A stretch of 64,000 bases of DNA from Pelomonas caseinilytica (GTDB lineage Bacteria; Pseudomonadota; Gammaproteobacteria; Burkholderiales; Burkholderiaceae_C). Positions 8,994 through 20,538 of this stretch are shown in pieces (the stretch's first letter is position 1; each line of letters opens with the position of its first letter). A program made the position numbers and the translations under genes. Location: positions 20,078 to 84,077 of the forward strand of contig NZ_JAJTWT010000017.1 in NCBI RefSeq assembly GCF_021353235.1. Direction: 5' to 3'. Below the pieces are notes generated by a model. That model was not told the origin of the DNA. It saw only the letters and a program-made list of their open reading frames with translations, and searched no databases.

Positions 8994-9755
8994 ATGAGCA
9001 CACAAGACCTCTCCGACGCCGAGTTCGCCGAACTCGACGAACTCCTCGCCGCCACGCCCGCGCCCCTGCAGCCGCTGGACGCCTCGATGCTGGACGGCTA
9101 CCTGTGCGGCGTCATCGTGCAGCCCCGCCTCATCGAGATCGACGAGTGGCTGCCCAACATCTTCGACTACGACGGCGGCCGCCTGCCCGAGAGCGTCGAC
9201 GCCACCTGGCTGGACCGGCTGACCCAGCTCGTCGAGCGGCGCCACGCCGCCCTCAACCGCGGCCTCGTCGAGGACGGCTGGTTCGATCCCGTCATCCTCG
9301 ACATCGACGAGGCGCAGACCCCCGAACCCATGCCCGAGGACGCCACCGAGGAGGAGCGGGCCGCCCGCGAGAGCTATGACGCCCTCGGGCCCATCTCGCG
9401 CGCCCTCATGCCCTGGGTGGCCGGCTTCCAGCACGCGGCCCTGTGCTTCCCCGAGCTGGCCGACCTGCCCGACGACGCCATCGCCGCCGCCCTGGCGCGG
9501 CTGTACCGCCACCTGCCGGCCGAGACGCCCGAGGAGAAGGAGGTCGTCGCCACGCTGGATCGCGAGCACCCGCTCAAGGACCTGGACGACGCCATCGAGG
9601 AACTGGTCGTCACGGTCGCCGACCTGGCCGACCTCACCGAACAGGAGCGCTATCGCGTCGAGACCATCCGGCGCGACACGCCCAAGGTTGGCCGCAACGA
9701 CCCCTGCCCCTGCGGCTCGGGGCGCAAGTACAAGCAATGCCATGGCAGCAACTGA
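8994..9755 (+). CDS. UPF0149 (YecA/YgfB) family protein with SEC-C motif
   Basis: A 253-residue acidic protein. Residues about 1-190 form the UPF0149 domain ([14 protein letters not shown], then [10 protein letters not shown]). The C-terminus has the zinc-binding SEC-C motif [19 protein letters not shown], also found at the SecA C-terminus, where it contacts SecB and ribosomes. The YecA/YgfB domain has no firmly defined biochemical role. The gene stands between a LacI regulator and a phosphoesterase, all on the plus strand with short gaps. Confidence 0.88.
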   Translation: MSTQDLSDAEFAELDELLAATPAPLQPLDASMLDGYLCGVIVQPRLIEIDEWLPNIFDYDGGRLPESVDATWLDRLTQLVERRHAALNRGLVEDGWFDPVILDIDEAQTPEPMPEDATEEERAARESYDALGPISRALMPWVAGFQHAALCFPELADLPDDAIAAALARLYRHLPAETPEEKEVVATLDREHPLKDLDDAIEELVVTVADLADLTEQERYRVETIRRDTPKVGRNDPCPCGSGRKYKQCHGSN

Positions 9756-9809
9756 GGCACCGAGGGCCAGGCGGCCGGCACCTGGCGCCCGGCCCGGTGC
9801 CCGACTGAC

Positions 9810-10577
9810 TTGAAGCTGCAACTGCTGTCCGACCTGCACCTTGAGACCGAGTCCTACCCGCCCGTGCCGGCTCCGGGCGCGGAAGTGCTGGTGCTGGCGG
9901 GCGACATCGACACCACCTGGCGCAGCCTCGAGCTCTTCCGCGGCTGGCCGGTGCCGGTGCTCTTCGTGCCGGGCAACCACGAGTTCGACGGCCGCGACGT
10001 GGACGAGGCCCGCGAGGCGCTGCGCCGCCACGTGCAGGCGCTGGGCCTGCGCATGCTCGATGACGAGTCCGTCGTGCTGACCGATGCCCAGGGCCGGCGC
10101 GTGCGCTTCGTCGGCTGCACGCGCTGGTGCGACTTCGACGCCTTCGGGCCTTCGGGCCGCGAGCGGGCCATGCGGGCCGGCGGCTACTTCCAGAAGGTGA
10201 TGAAAGCCACCCGGCATGGCCAGCCGTTCGACGTGGACGCCGTGCGCGCCCTGGCGCTGGAAAGCCGGGCCTGGCTGGCCATGGAGCTGGCCCGCGCCGG
10301 CGACTGGGACGCCACGGTCGCCATCACCCACTTCGCGCCCAGCCTCAAGAGCGCCGACCCCCGCTACGGCCGCCAGCCCGGCACGGCCAGCTTCTGCAAC
10401 GACGACGAAGACCTGCTGCCGTGGGCGCAGCTCTGGCTGCACGGCCACCTGCACTGCCGGCACGACTACCGGCTGGGCGGCAAGCGCATCGTCAGCAACG
10501 CGCGCGGCCACGTGCGCAAGGGCGAGGCCGACGGCTTCGACGGCTTGCGCGTCACGGAGGTGTTCGCTTCGGCCTGA
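9810..10577 (+). CDS. Calcineurin-like metallophosphoesterase
   Basis: A 255-residue protein beginning at a TTG codon (MKLQLLSDLHLE). The metallophosphoesterase motifs are all present: SDLHLE (D-x-H), VLAGDID (GD), VPGNHEFDG (GNHE), TAITHFAP-type ITHFAP, and the C-terminal HGHLH. This fits a soluble cytoplasmic phosphohydrolase with two metal ions; the substrate is not predictable. No better ATG exists upstream in frame, so the TTG start is taken. Its last 26 bases overlap the convergent transporter gene. Confidence 0.85.
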   Translation: MKLQLLSDLHLETESYPPVPAPGAEVLVLAGDIDTTWRSLELFRGWPVPVLFVPGNHEFDGRDVDEAREALRRHVQALGLRMLDDESVVLTDAQGRRVRFVGCTRWCDFDAFGPSGRERAMRAGGYFQKVMKATRHGQPFDVDAVRALALESRAWLAMELARAGDWDATVAITHFAPSLKSADPRYGRQPGTASFCNDDEDLLPWAQLWLHGHLHCRHDYRLGGKRIVSNARGHVRKGEADGFDGLRVTEVFASA

Positions 10578-11520
10578 TGCGCAACGCCCAGGCCACGCCG
10601 GCCACCAGCAGGGCCACGCCCGCCAGGGTCAGCGGCGACGGCTGGCGGCCCGTCCAGGCAAAGGCATAGGCCAAGGCGGCGAGCGTCTCGAAGACGATGA
10701 GCTGGCCCGACAGCGAGGTCGGCAGCCGCTGGCTCGCCTCGTTCCAGCACAGCGTGCCCAGCCACGACGAGCACAGCCCCACGGCCAGCATCAGGCCGAC
10801 GTAGGCCAGCGGCCGGTCGCCGAGTGGGAAGGCCTGGCCGGCCTGCGTCAGCGTGCCCGGCGCGGCCAGGTGCACCAGGGTCAGCAGCAGGGCGCCCGCC
10901 AGCGCCATGGGCAGCGTCACCATGCCCTGGGCCGTGGCCCAGGCCCGCGGGCTGCGGTCCGCATGGGCGCGCAGCCAGTCGGCGTTGCGGATGGGATACC
11001 AGGTCCAGCAGGCCACCGCCAGCACGGCCAGGCCGGCCCCTTCGGCGTAGCGGCGCGGGTCGCCGGCCTGGGCCTGAAGGGCGCGCAGCTCCTCGCGGTT
11101 GACGCAGGCCAGCCCGGCGGCGATGAGGGCCAGCGAGGGCGCCAGCTTGCGCCATGGCAGGTGGCCGTCGCGCACGCGGTTGCGGTGGTTGGCGCAGACG
11201 GCGATGACGACGGGCAGCGTGCCGATGATCATGGTCGGCAGCGGCGCGCCGGCGCGCTGGATGGCGGCCGACAGGCAGAGGTAGTACAGGAAGTTGCCCA
11301 CCAGGCTGAGCCGGGCGGCCTCCCACCAGTCGGCCGCCTGCAGCTCGCGCAGCGGCCGGCGGTCCAGTGCCAGGCCCAGGGGCAGGGCGATCAGCCCGAA
11401 GGCCAGGTAGCGGCCCACCGTCAGCTGGGCGGGGGCATAGCCGGGCAGCATCACGGGCGCCACGAACACCAGCCCCCACATCAGCCCGGCGGCGAGGGCG
11501 AACAACAGACCGAAGAGCAT
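10552..11520 (-). CDS. EamA/DMT superfamily transporter
   Basis: A 322-residue integral membrane protein with about ten hydrophobic segments arranged as two EamA repeats. The N-terminus MLFGLLFALAAGLMWGLVFVAP is characteristic of drug/metabolite exporters. The substrate is unknown; members export amino acids, nucleobases or drugs. The ATG at 11520 lies 37 bases after the stop of glpD on the same strand, so it may be co-transcribed with glpD. The 3' end overlaps the convergent phosphoesterase. Confidence 0.82.
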   Translation of the reverse strand: MLFGLLFALAAGLMWGLVFVAPVMLPGYAPAQLTVGRYLAFGLIALPLGLALDRRPLRELQAADWWEAARLSLVGNFLYYLCLSAAIQRAGAPLPTMIIGTLPVVIAVCANHRNRVRDGHLPWRKLAPSLALIAAGLACVNREELRALQAQAGDPRRYAEGAGLAVLAVACWTWYPIRNADWLRAHADRSPRAWATAQGMVTLPMALAGALLLTLVHLAAPGTLTQAGQAFPLGDRPLAYVGLMLAVGLCSSWLGTLCWNEASQRLPTSLSGQLIVFETLAALAYAFAWTGRQPSPLTLAGVALLVAGVAWALRIRPKRTPP

Positions 11521-11557
11521 GGCCGCATCATCGGGGATGGCGGCGGCCGGGGCCGGC

Positions 11558-13030
11558 TCAGAACCGCGCGGCCACGGCGGCGCGCTGCGCGGCGTCGTAG
11601 TGCAGGCCGAGCTTGCTGCGCCGCCACAGCACGTCCTCCGCGCTGCGCGCCCATTCGCGCTCCACCAGGTGGCGCAGTTCGGCCTCGAACAGGCCCGGCG
11701 CGACCTCGCCGCCCGGCGATGCCAGCAGGGCCGGCGCCTCGCTGCCGTAGGCGAAGGCCAGCCGCGCGACGGTGGCCGCATCCACGCGCGGATGGCGGGA
11801 CTGCAGCTCCGCGGCGAAGCCGGCGATGTCCACGCCATGCCGGCCGAGGTCGCCGCCGGGCAGGCGGGCGCCGTGCGTCCAGGGCCGGCGGGCGTCGCCC
11901 AGCAGGGCGCCGAGCTGGCCGGCGCCGTCCTCGGCCAGCTTGCGGTAGGTCGTGAGCTTGCCGCCCCAGACGTTGAGCAGCGGCGCACCGCCGGCCGCGT
12001 CCGCCTCGAGCAGGTAGTCGCGCGTCACGCTCGAGGCCGAGCCGCCTTCGTCCAGCAGCGGCCGCACGCCGGCATAGCTCCACAGCACGTCCGCCGGCCG
12101 CACCGGCTCGGCGAGATAACGGCTGGCCTGCTCGCAGAGGTAGTCCACCTCGGCCGCGTCGATGGCGGCGCGCCCGGGCGGGTCCTCGTGCTCGGGCAGC
12201 TCGACGTCCGTCGTGCCGATCAGCGTGAACCGGCCCTGGTAGGGGATGGCGAAGAGGATGCGGCCGTCCGCGTTCTGGAAGATGTAGGCATGGTCGTGCG
12301 CGAAACGCGCGGCCACGACGATGTGGCTGCCCTTGACCAGGCGCAGGCCTCGCGCCGCCAGCGGCTGCCCGGCGGCACCTTGCGCGTGGTCGCGCAGGAA
12401 GCGCTCGGCCCAGGGCCCCGCGGCGTTGACCAGGGCGCGGCTGCGCAGGCGGCGCCCGCCCTGCAGCGCCAGTTCCCAGGCCTCGGCGCCGCGCACGGCG
12501 CGCGTGACGGCACAGCGCGTCAGCACCTCGGCGCCGCGGGCCCGCGCATCCTGGGCGTTGGCGACGACGAGGCGGGCGTCGTCCACCCAGCCGTCGGAGT
12601 AGGCGAAGCCGCGCGTGAACTCGGGCTTGAGCGGCGCGCCATAGACGCTGCCCCGCAAGCGCAGGCCCTGCGAGCCGGGCAGCAGCTCGCGGCGGGCCAG
12701 GTGGTCGTAGAGGAAGAGCCCGATGCGGATCATCCAGGCCGGCCGCAGGTGCGGCGCATGCGGCAGCACGAAGCGCAGCGGCTGGATGAGGTGGGGCGCG
12801 CTGCGCAGCAGCACCTCGCGCTCCTGCAGGGCCTTGCGCACCAGCGAGAACTCGTAGGTCTCCAGGTAGCGCAGGCCGCCGTGCACCAGCTTGGTCGAGG
12901 CGGAGGAGGTGTGTGCCGCCAGGTCGTCACGTTCGGCCAGCAGCACGCGCCAGCCACGGCCGGCCAGGTCCCGCGCCAGGCCGGTACCGTTGATGCCGCC
13001 TCCCACCACCACGACGTCAAAATCGTCCAT
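11558..13030 (-). CDS. glpD: Glycerol-3-phosphate dehydrogenase, FAD-dependent
   Basis: A 490-residue flavoprotein that oxidises sn-glycerol 3-phosphate to dihydroxyacetone phosphate at the membrane and passes electrons to quinone. The N-terminal FAD-binding fingerprint is DVVVVGGGINGTGLARDLAG. Further blocks are STKLVHGGLRYLE, VNAAGPWAE, IGTTDVE and GGKLTTYRKLAE. Its C-terminal domain is the usual DAO_C region. It is divergent from glpK with start codons only 22 bases apart, so the pair shares one tiny promoter space. No GlpR-like regulator or GlpF facilitator is next to it. Confidence 0.95.
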   Translation of the reverse strand: MDDFDVVVVGGGINGTGLARDLAGRGWRVLLAERDDLAAHTSSASTKLVHGGLRYLETYEFSLVRKALQEREVLLRSAPHLIQPLRFVLPHAPHLRPAWMIRIGLFLYDHLARRELLPGSQGLRLRGSVYGAPLKPEFTRGFAYSDGWVDDARLVVANAQDARARGAEVLTRCAVTRAVRGAEAWELALQGGRRLRSRALVNAAGPWAERFLRDHAQGAAGQPLAARGLRLVKGSHIVVAARFAHDHAYIFQNADGRILFAIPYQGRFTLIGTTDVELPEHEDPPGRAAIDAAEVDYLCEQASRYLAEPVRPADVLWSYAGVRPLLDEGGSASSVTRDYLLEADAAGGAPLLNVWGGKLTTYRKLAEDGAGQLGALLGDARRPWTHGARLPGGDLGRHGVDIAGFAAELQSRHPRVDAATVARLAFAYGSEAPALLASPGGEVAPGLFEAELRHLVEREWARSAEDVLWRRSKLGLHYDAAQRAAVAARF

Positions 13031-13052
13031 GCAACCACTCTAAATGACCGCC
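13031..13052. promoter_or_regulatory. Shared bidirectional promoter between glpD and glpK
   Basis: Only 22 bases separate the two start codons. On the minus strand TAGAGT lies six bases from the glpD ATG (spacer GGTTGC). On the plus strand CTAAAT lies seven bases from the glpK ATG (spacer GACCGCC). The two -10-like boxes overlap as complementary strands of the same eight or nine bases. No Shine-Dalgarno sequence fits on either side. Confidence 0.5.
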
Positions 13053-14515
<1,463 letters not shown>

Positions 14516-14519
<4 letters not shown>

Positions 14520-14833
14520 ACGGCTTCGGCGCCGCCGCTGCTCTCCTGGGCCAGCAGCACGAACAGGACGATCCAGCCGACCAGCGGCACCAGGGCGATC
14601 AGCTGCCACCAGCCGCTGCGGCCGGTGTCGTGCAGCCGCCGCGTGGCCGCGGCGAGGGAAGGCAGCAGGGTGCCGATGGCGAAGACGCCCGACAGGGCGT
14701 GGCTCACATAGGACAGCGCGGCCGAACCGAGCAAGATGAAGAGGAAGAACCACCAGTACTCGGAGCGACTCGCACGGCCGCTGAAGTCGGCGTATTTCTT
14801 GAAGCAGATCTGGATCGATTCCTGGAAGGTCAT
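14516..14833 (-). CDS. DUF805 inner-membrane protein
   Basis: A 105-residue protein with three to four hydrophobic segments. The DUF805 signature is clear: [16 protein letters not shown] near residue 18 and [16 protein letters not shown] in the middle. The family (E. coli YhaH/YhaI) has no assigned function. Its stop codon overlaps that of glpK on the other strand by three bases. The N-terminal [12 protein letters not shown] is typical, so the ATG at 14833 is well supported. Confidence 0.88.
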
Positions 14834-14899
14834 GTCCTCATCCCGGGAGGTGGTGATGCCGGGTGCATGCTAGGGCCAGGCGCCGCCGCCCGCACCCCC

Positions 14900-15478
14900 T
14901 CAAAACCCGAGGCTCTCGCCCGCGCCGGCCAGCGTCGCCACCCCGAGCAGGGCGAAGATCACGGCCGCCACCGTGTGCACCAGCTTGACCGGCAGTTTCT
15001 GCGCCAGCTTGCCGCCGATGAGCACGGCCGGCACGTTCGCGACCATCATGCCGAAGGTCGTGCCGGCGACGACGCCGAGGAAGTCGTGCGGGAAGCGCGC
15101 CGCCAGCGCCACGGTGGCGATCTGCGTCTTGTCGCCCATCTCGGCCAGGAAGAAGGCGATGACGGTGGTCAGGAAGACACCGTGGCCGGGCTTGGGCGCG
15201 TCGTCCTCGTCGAGCTTGTCGGGGATGAGCATCCAGCCGGCCATCGCGAGGAAGGACAGGCCGAGGATCCAGCGCAGCACGGTCGGCCCGATGAATCCGG
15301 TGAGCCAGGCGCCGAGGGCGCCGGCCGCGGCATGGTTGAAGACGGTCGCGACGAAGATGCCCAGCACGATGGGCACCGGCCGCCTGAAGCGGGCCGCGAG
15401 CATGAAGGCGAGGAGCTGGGTCTTGTCGCCGATCTCGGCGAGGGCCACCAGGCCGGTGGCGATCAGGAAGGCTTGCAT
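14900..15478 (-). CDS. TMEM165/GDT1 family cation exporter (Mn2+/Ca2+)
   Basis: A 192-residue membrane protein with two copies of the family signature: ALAEIGDKTQLLAF near residue 11 and FLAEMGDKTQIATV near residue 108. Each sits in the first helix of a three-helix repeat. Bacterial members such as Vibrio MneA export manganese. The ATG at 15478 is chosen over an upstream GTG at 15508 because the family usually begins just before the first motif and because a GACAAT box (15485-15490, minus) sits six bases from this ATG. A yybP-ykoY manganese riboswitch often precedes such genes, but none was recognisable here. Confidence 0.88.
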   Translation of the reverse strand: MQAFLIATGLVALAEIGDKTQLLAFMLAARFRRPVPIVLGIFVATVFNHAAAGALGAWLTGFIGPTVLRWILGLSFLAMAGWMLIPDKLDEDDAPKPGHGVFLTTVIAFFLAEMGDKTQIATVALAARFPHDFLGVVAGTTFGMMVANVPAVLIGGKLAQKLPVKLVHTVAAVIFALLGVATLAGAGESLGF

Positions 15479-15896
15479 CGAGGCATTGTCGATGGAGTCT
15501 TCGGCCACCTCCGACTGCTGACAGACGCTGACGGCTCAACCGAGCAGCATGCGGGCTTTCGGACGCTGGAGGCCCCATGGCGGCTGCCGACTTTTCCAGA
15601 CCCGACCGTGCCGGACCCGCTCAGGGATGGGAGCCCGTTGGTTGCACCGGGGCGGGCCGGCTGCGCCCTGGGCGGGGGCGGCGGGGCCCCGGCGAGGGGC
15701 GCGTGCCGGTGGCGACGAAGAGCTGGCCGGGTGCGAGCGATGGCTGCGGGGCGCTGATGGCGCCCAGGGTGGCCAGGTCGAGCCCGCAGGTGCCGCGGGC
15801 ATGGGAGGCGTAGAGGGCCATGGGGGTGTTCGACGTCGTTGCCGGTGACCCCTGTCTTTCGCAAGGGTCGTGCCTGCTCATCCACAATGGCCCACT
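15479..15896. promoter_or_regulatory. 418-bp divergent intergenic region with a GACAAT box at each end
   Basis: The region separates the GDT1 gene (minus) from the WYL regulator (plus). GACAAT on the minus strand at 15485-15490 is six bases from the GDT1 ATG. CACAAT at 15883-15888 is eight bases from the regulator ATG at 15897. Both suggest leaderless transcripts. A minus-strand open frame of about 67 codons from around 15822 (starting MALYASHARGTCGLDLATLG) has GC3-rich codons but no recognised family. It could be a small protein or a gene remnant and is not called. Confidence 0.5.
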
Positions 15897-16586
15897 ATGC
15901 GCCGCGCCGACCGCCTCTTCCAGATCGTCCAGCTCATCCGCGGGCGCCGCCTCACGACGGCCGACTACCTCGCCCAGAGGCTGGAGGTGTCGATGCGCAC
16001 CGTCTACCGCGACATCGCGGCGCTGGGCCAGCAGGGCGTGCCCATCGAGGGCGAGGCGGGCGTGGGCTACCGCATGCGGGCCGGTTTCGACCTGCCGCCG
16101 CTGATGTTCAGCAAGCAGGAGGCCCAGGCCCTGGTCGCGACGGTGCGCATGGCCGAGTCGCGCCTGGACGCCGCCCTGGCCCGCCAGGCCGAGAACGCGC
16201 TGTCCAAGATCCTGGCCGTGCTGCCGCTGGATGCACGCGCCGCGGCCGAGAGCCTGGCCCTGTACGCGCCGCTGCCCGCGCTGGACCCGGCCACCAGCGC
16301 CCACCTCACCGCCATGCGCGAGGCCACGGAGGCGCGGCGCAAGCTGAAGGTCGGCTACCTGGACCTGGGCGGCGTGCGCAGCGACCGCGTCGTGCGCCCG
16401 CTGGCCTGCCTGTTCTGGGGGCCGGTGTGGACGCTGGCCGCCTGGTGCGAGCTGCGCGGCGATTTCCGCAGCTTCCGCGTCGACCGCGTGGAGACGCTGG
16501 AGGTGCTGGACGAGGCTTTCCGCGACGAGCCGGGCAAGACGCTGGCGGACATGAACCGCCAGCGGGAGGCGCAGGAGTGTGGATGA
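15897..16586 (+). CDS. YafY-type HTH-WYL transcriptional regulator
   Basis: A 229-residue regulator. The N-terminal DeoR-like helix-turn-helix reads MRRADRLFQIVQLIRGRRLT, then VSMRTVYRDIAALGQQGVPI (residues about 1-60), followed by the linker GEAGVGYRMRAGF. The C-terminal WYL-type domain includes VRPLACLFWGPVWTLAAWCE, where W-T-L-A replaces the canonical W-Y-L; this is common in the YafY subgroup. WYL domains sense ligands or single-stranded nucleic acid. It faces away from the GDT1 gene. Its target is unknown. Confidence 0.88.
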   Translation: MRRADRLFQIVQLIRGRRLTTADYLAQRLEVSMRTVYRDIAALGQQGVPIEGEAGVGYRMRAGFDLPPLMFSKQEAQALVATVRMAESRLDAALARQAENALSKILAVLPLDARAAAESLALYAPLPALDPATSAHLTAMREATEARRKLKVGYLDLGGVRSDRVVRPLACLFWGPVWTLAAWCELRGDFRSFRVDRVETLEVLDEAFRDEPGKTLADMNRQREAQECG

Positions 16587-16598
16587 GGTGGGTGTGAA

Positions 16599-16886
16599 GC
16601 CCCTCGTCCGGGCCCGCGGCTGAACGCCAGCGGGCCCGGCCGGTCTGGCAGACCGCGCAGCCGACGGAGCGGCTGCTCTTCGGCAGGCACGACAAGTCCT
16701 CAGGACTTGCCGTGTCCGGCCTCAGCCCCCAAGGGGACGGCGACGCTTGCGGCATTGAGCCGCAAGCACATCGCCTGCGGGCCGGCCCGGGAACTGGAGT
16801 CGGACACAAGCAGTCCCTGCGGACTGCTTGTGCCTACGACAGGCCAAGGGCCTCTGGCCCTTGGCAGCCCAGCGCTCGGCCCGCAG
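16599..16886 (-). repeat. Serial-hairpin repeat, copy 1
   Basis: This 288-bp segment fills the space between the convergent WYL and copper-protein genes and is homologous to 22593-22790 and 35557-35845. Read on the minus strand it folds as consecutive hairpins. In order: CCAAGGGCC/GGCCCTTGG; ACAAGCAGTCC with GGACTGCTTGT; GCTTGCGGC with GCCGCAAGC; a short CCCC/GGGG stem; CACGGCAAGTCC with GGACTTGTCGTG; GCAGCCG with CGGCTGC; CGGTCT with AGACCG; and a final CGGGCCCGC with GCGGGCCCG. Differences from the other copies fall mostly in loops or in compensated pairs. It contains no credible reading frame. Confidence 0.85.
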
Positions 16887-16908
16887 GGCGGATGACGCCG
16901 TCAGCCGT

Positions 16909-17241
16909 TCAGACCGAGGCCATCCGCCGGCAGGCCTCGGCGCAGGCGCGGCAGGCGGCGGCGCAGTCCTGGCAGTGGGTGTGGTCGTGCCGGGCGCATT
17001 CCTCGCCGCAGGCGTCGCACACCAGGGCGCACAGGGCGCAGATGCGCTTGGCGAACTCGCCCTGCCGGGCCATGCTGAACGCCGCCAGGCGGCAGATGGC
17101 GGCGCATTCCAGGTCGAGTTCGATGCAGTGCGCCATGGCCTTGACGTCGGCCTCCTGCAGGCAGGCGGTGGCGCAGCGGTCGCAGGCGTCGGCGCAGGCA
17201 TGACAGGCGTCGATGCATTCGGTGTCCAGGTCTCGGGCCAT
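16909..17241 (-). CDS. Four-helix-bundle copper storage protein, DUF326/Csp3-like
   Basis: A 110-residue, cysteine-rich cytosolic protein. Cysteines recur every three or four residues along predicted helices: CIDACHACADACDRCATAC, then CIELDLECAAICRL, then CALCALVCDACGEEC, then CQDCAAACRACAEACRRM. This spacing places thiols inside a four-helix bundle, as in Csp3 copper storage proteins (Bacillus YhjQ). There is no signal peptide, which fits the cytosolic Csp3 type. A His cluster (HDHTH) precedes the last helix. The ATG at 17241 has an AAGGAG ribosome binding site. It is the last gene of a minus-strand run with a DUF488 protein, a hybrid kinase and a ferritin/CDGSH protein. Confidence 0.85.
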   Translation of the reverse strand: MARDLDTECIDACHACADACDRCATACLQEADVKAMAHCIELDLECAAICRLAAFSMARQGEFAKRICALCALVCDACGEECARHDHTHCQDCAAACRACAEACRRMASV

Positions 17242-17309
17242 GACGGTCTCCTTGGCAAAAGAGACCGAAGGCGGCAATCGGGATGCCCATCCCGCGGCCC
17301 GGCCTCCGC

Positions 17310-17699
17310 TCAGTCGACGATCTTGGCGCCGTGGTCGGCCAGCAGCCGCCTGAGCAGCGAGCGATGGCAGCGCGACTCGTCCTCGCAGTAGCAGCCCACC
17401 GAGAAATTCGTCTGTGCCGACAGCGTGGCCAGCAGGGCCAGGGCGTGCTGGGCCTCGGGCTGGGCCATCTCGGCCTGGTATTTCCTCGTGAAGGCCTTCC
17501 AGTCGGCATCGCTGCCGGCGGCCTGGCCGAGTTTCATGGTCTCCAGGCTCGGCGCGAGGTTGGGGAACCACACGTCGTAGAAGTCCCGCGAGGCGAACTC
17601 GGCCTTGGGCACGCCGCGCGGCGGGCGGCGCACGGTGCCGATGCGGGTGCCTTCATCCGGCGCGCGCGGGCTGCCGAGGCGGACGATGCGGATGGGCAT
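17310..17699 (-). CDS. DUF488 family protein
   Basis: A 129-residue protein. DUF488 features are the N-terminal IRIVRLGSPRAPDEGTRIG, DFYDVWFPNLAPS, WKAFTRKYQAEM and the cysteine/histidine block GCYCEDESRCHRSLL near the C-terminus. The family is widespread and uncharacterised; the conserved C-x-C and histidines suggest metal or nucleotide binding, but this is inference. It starts 10 bases after the histidine kinase stop and ends 68 bases before the copper protein, consistent with one operon. Confidence 0.85.
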   Translation of the reverse strand: MPIRIVRLGSPRAPDEGTRIGTVRRPPRGVPKAEFASRDFYDVWFPNLAPSLETMKLGQAAGSDADWKAFTRKYQAEMAQPEAQHALALLATLSAQTNFSVGCYCEDESRCHRSLLRRLLADHGAKIVD

Positions 17700-17709
17700 G
17701 GGTTGTCCT

Positions 17710-20518
<2,809 letters not shown>

Positions 20519-20538
<20 letters not shown>

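Noticed and set aside
15479..15660. yybP-ykoY manganese riboswitch upstream of the GDT1 gene
   Set aside because: Such riboswitches often precede this family, but the conserved loops were not recognisable, and the GACAAT box six bases from the ATG leaves no room for a leader.
15549..15848. Plus-strand open frames in the GDT1-WYL intergenic region
   Set aside because: They are Arg/Gly/Ala-rich without a family match or ribosome binding site and overlap competing frames on the other strand.
16599..16886. CRISPR array or tRNA cluster as an explanation of the repeated hairpins
   Set aside because: The hairpins are not evenly spaced identical repeats with spacers, and none folds as a tRNA cloverleaf.
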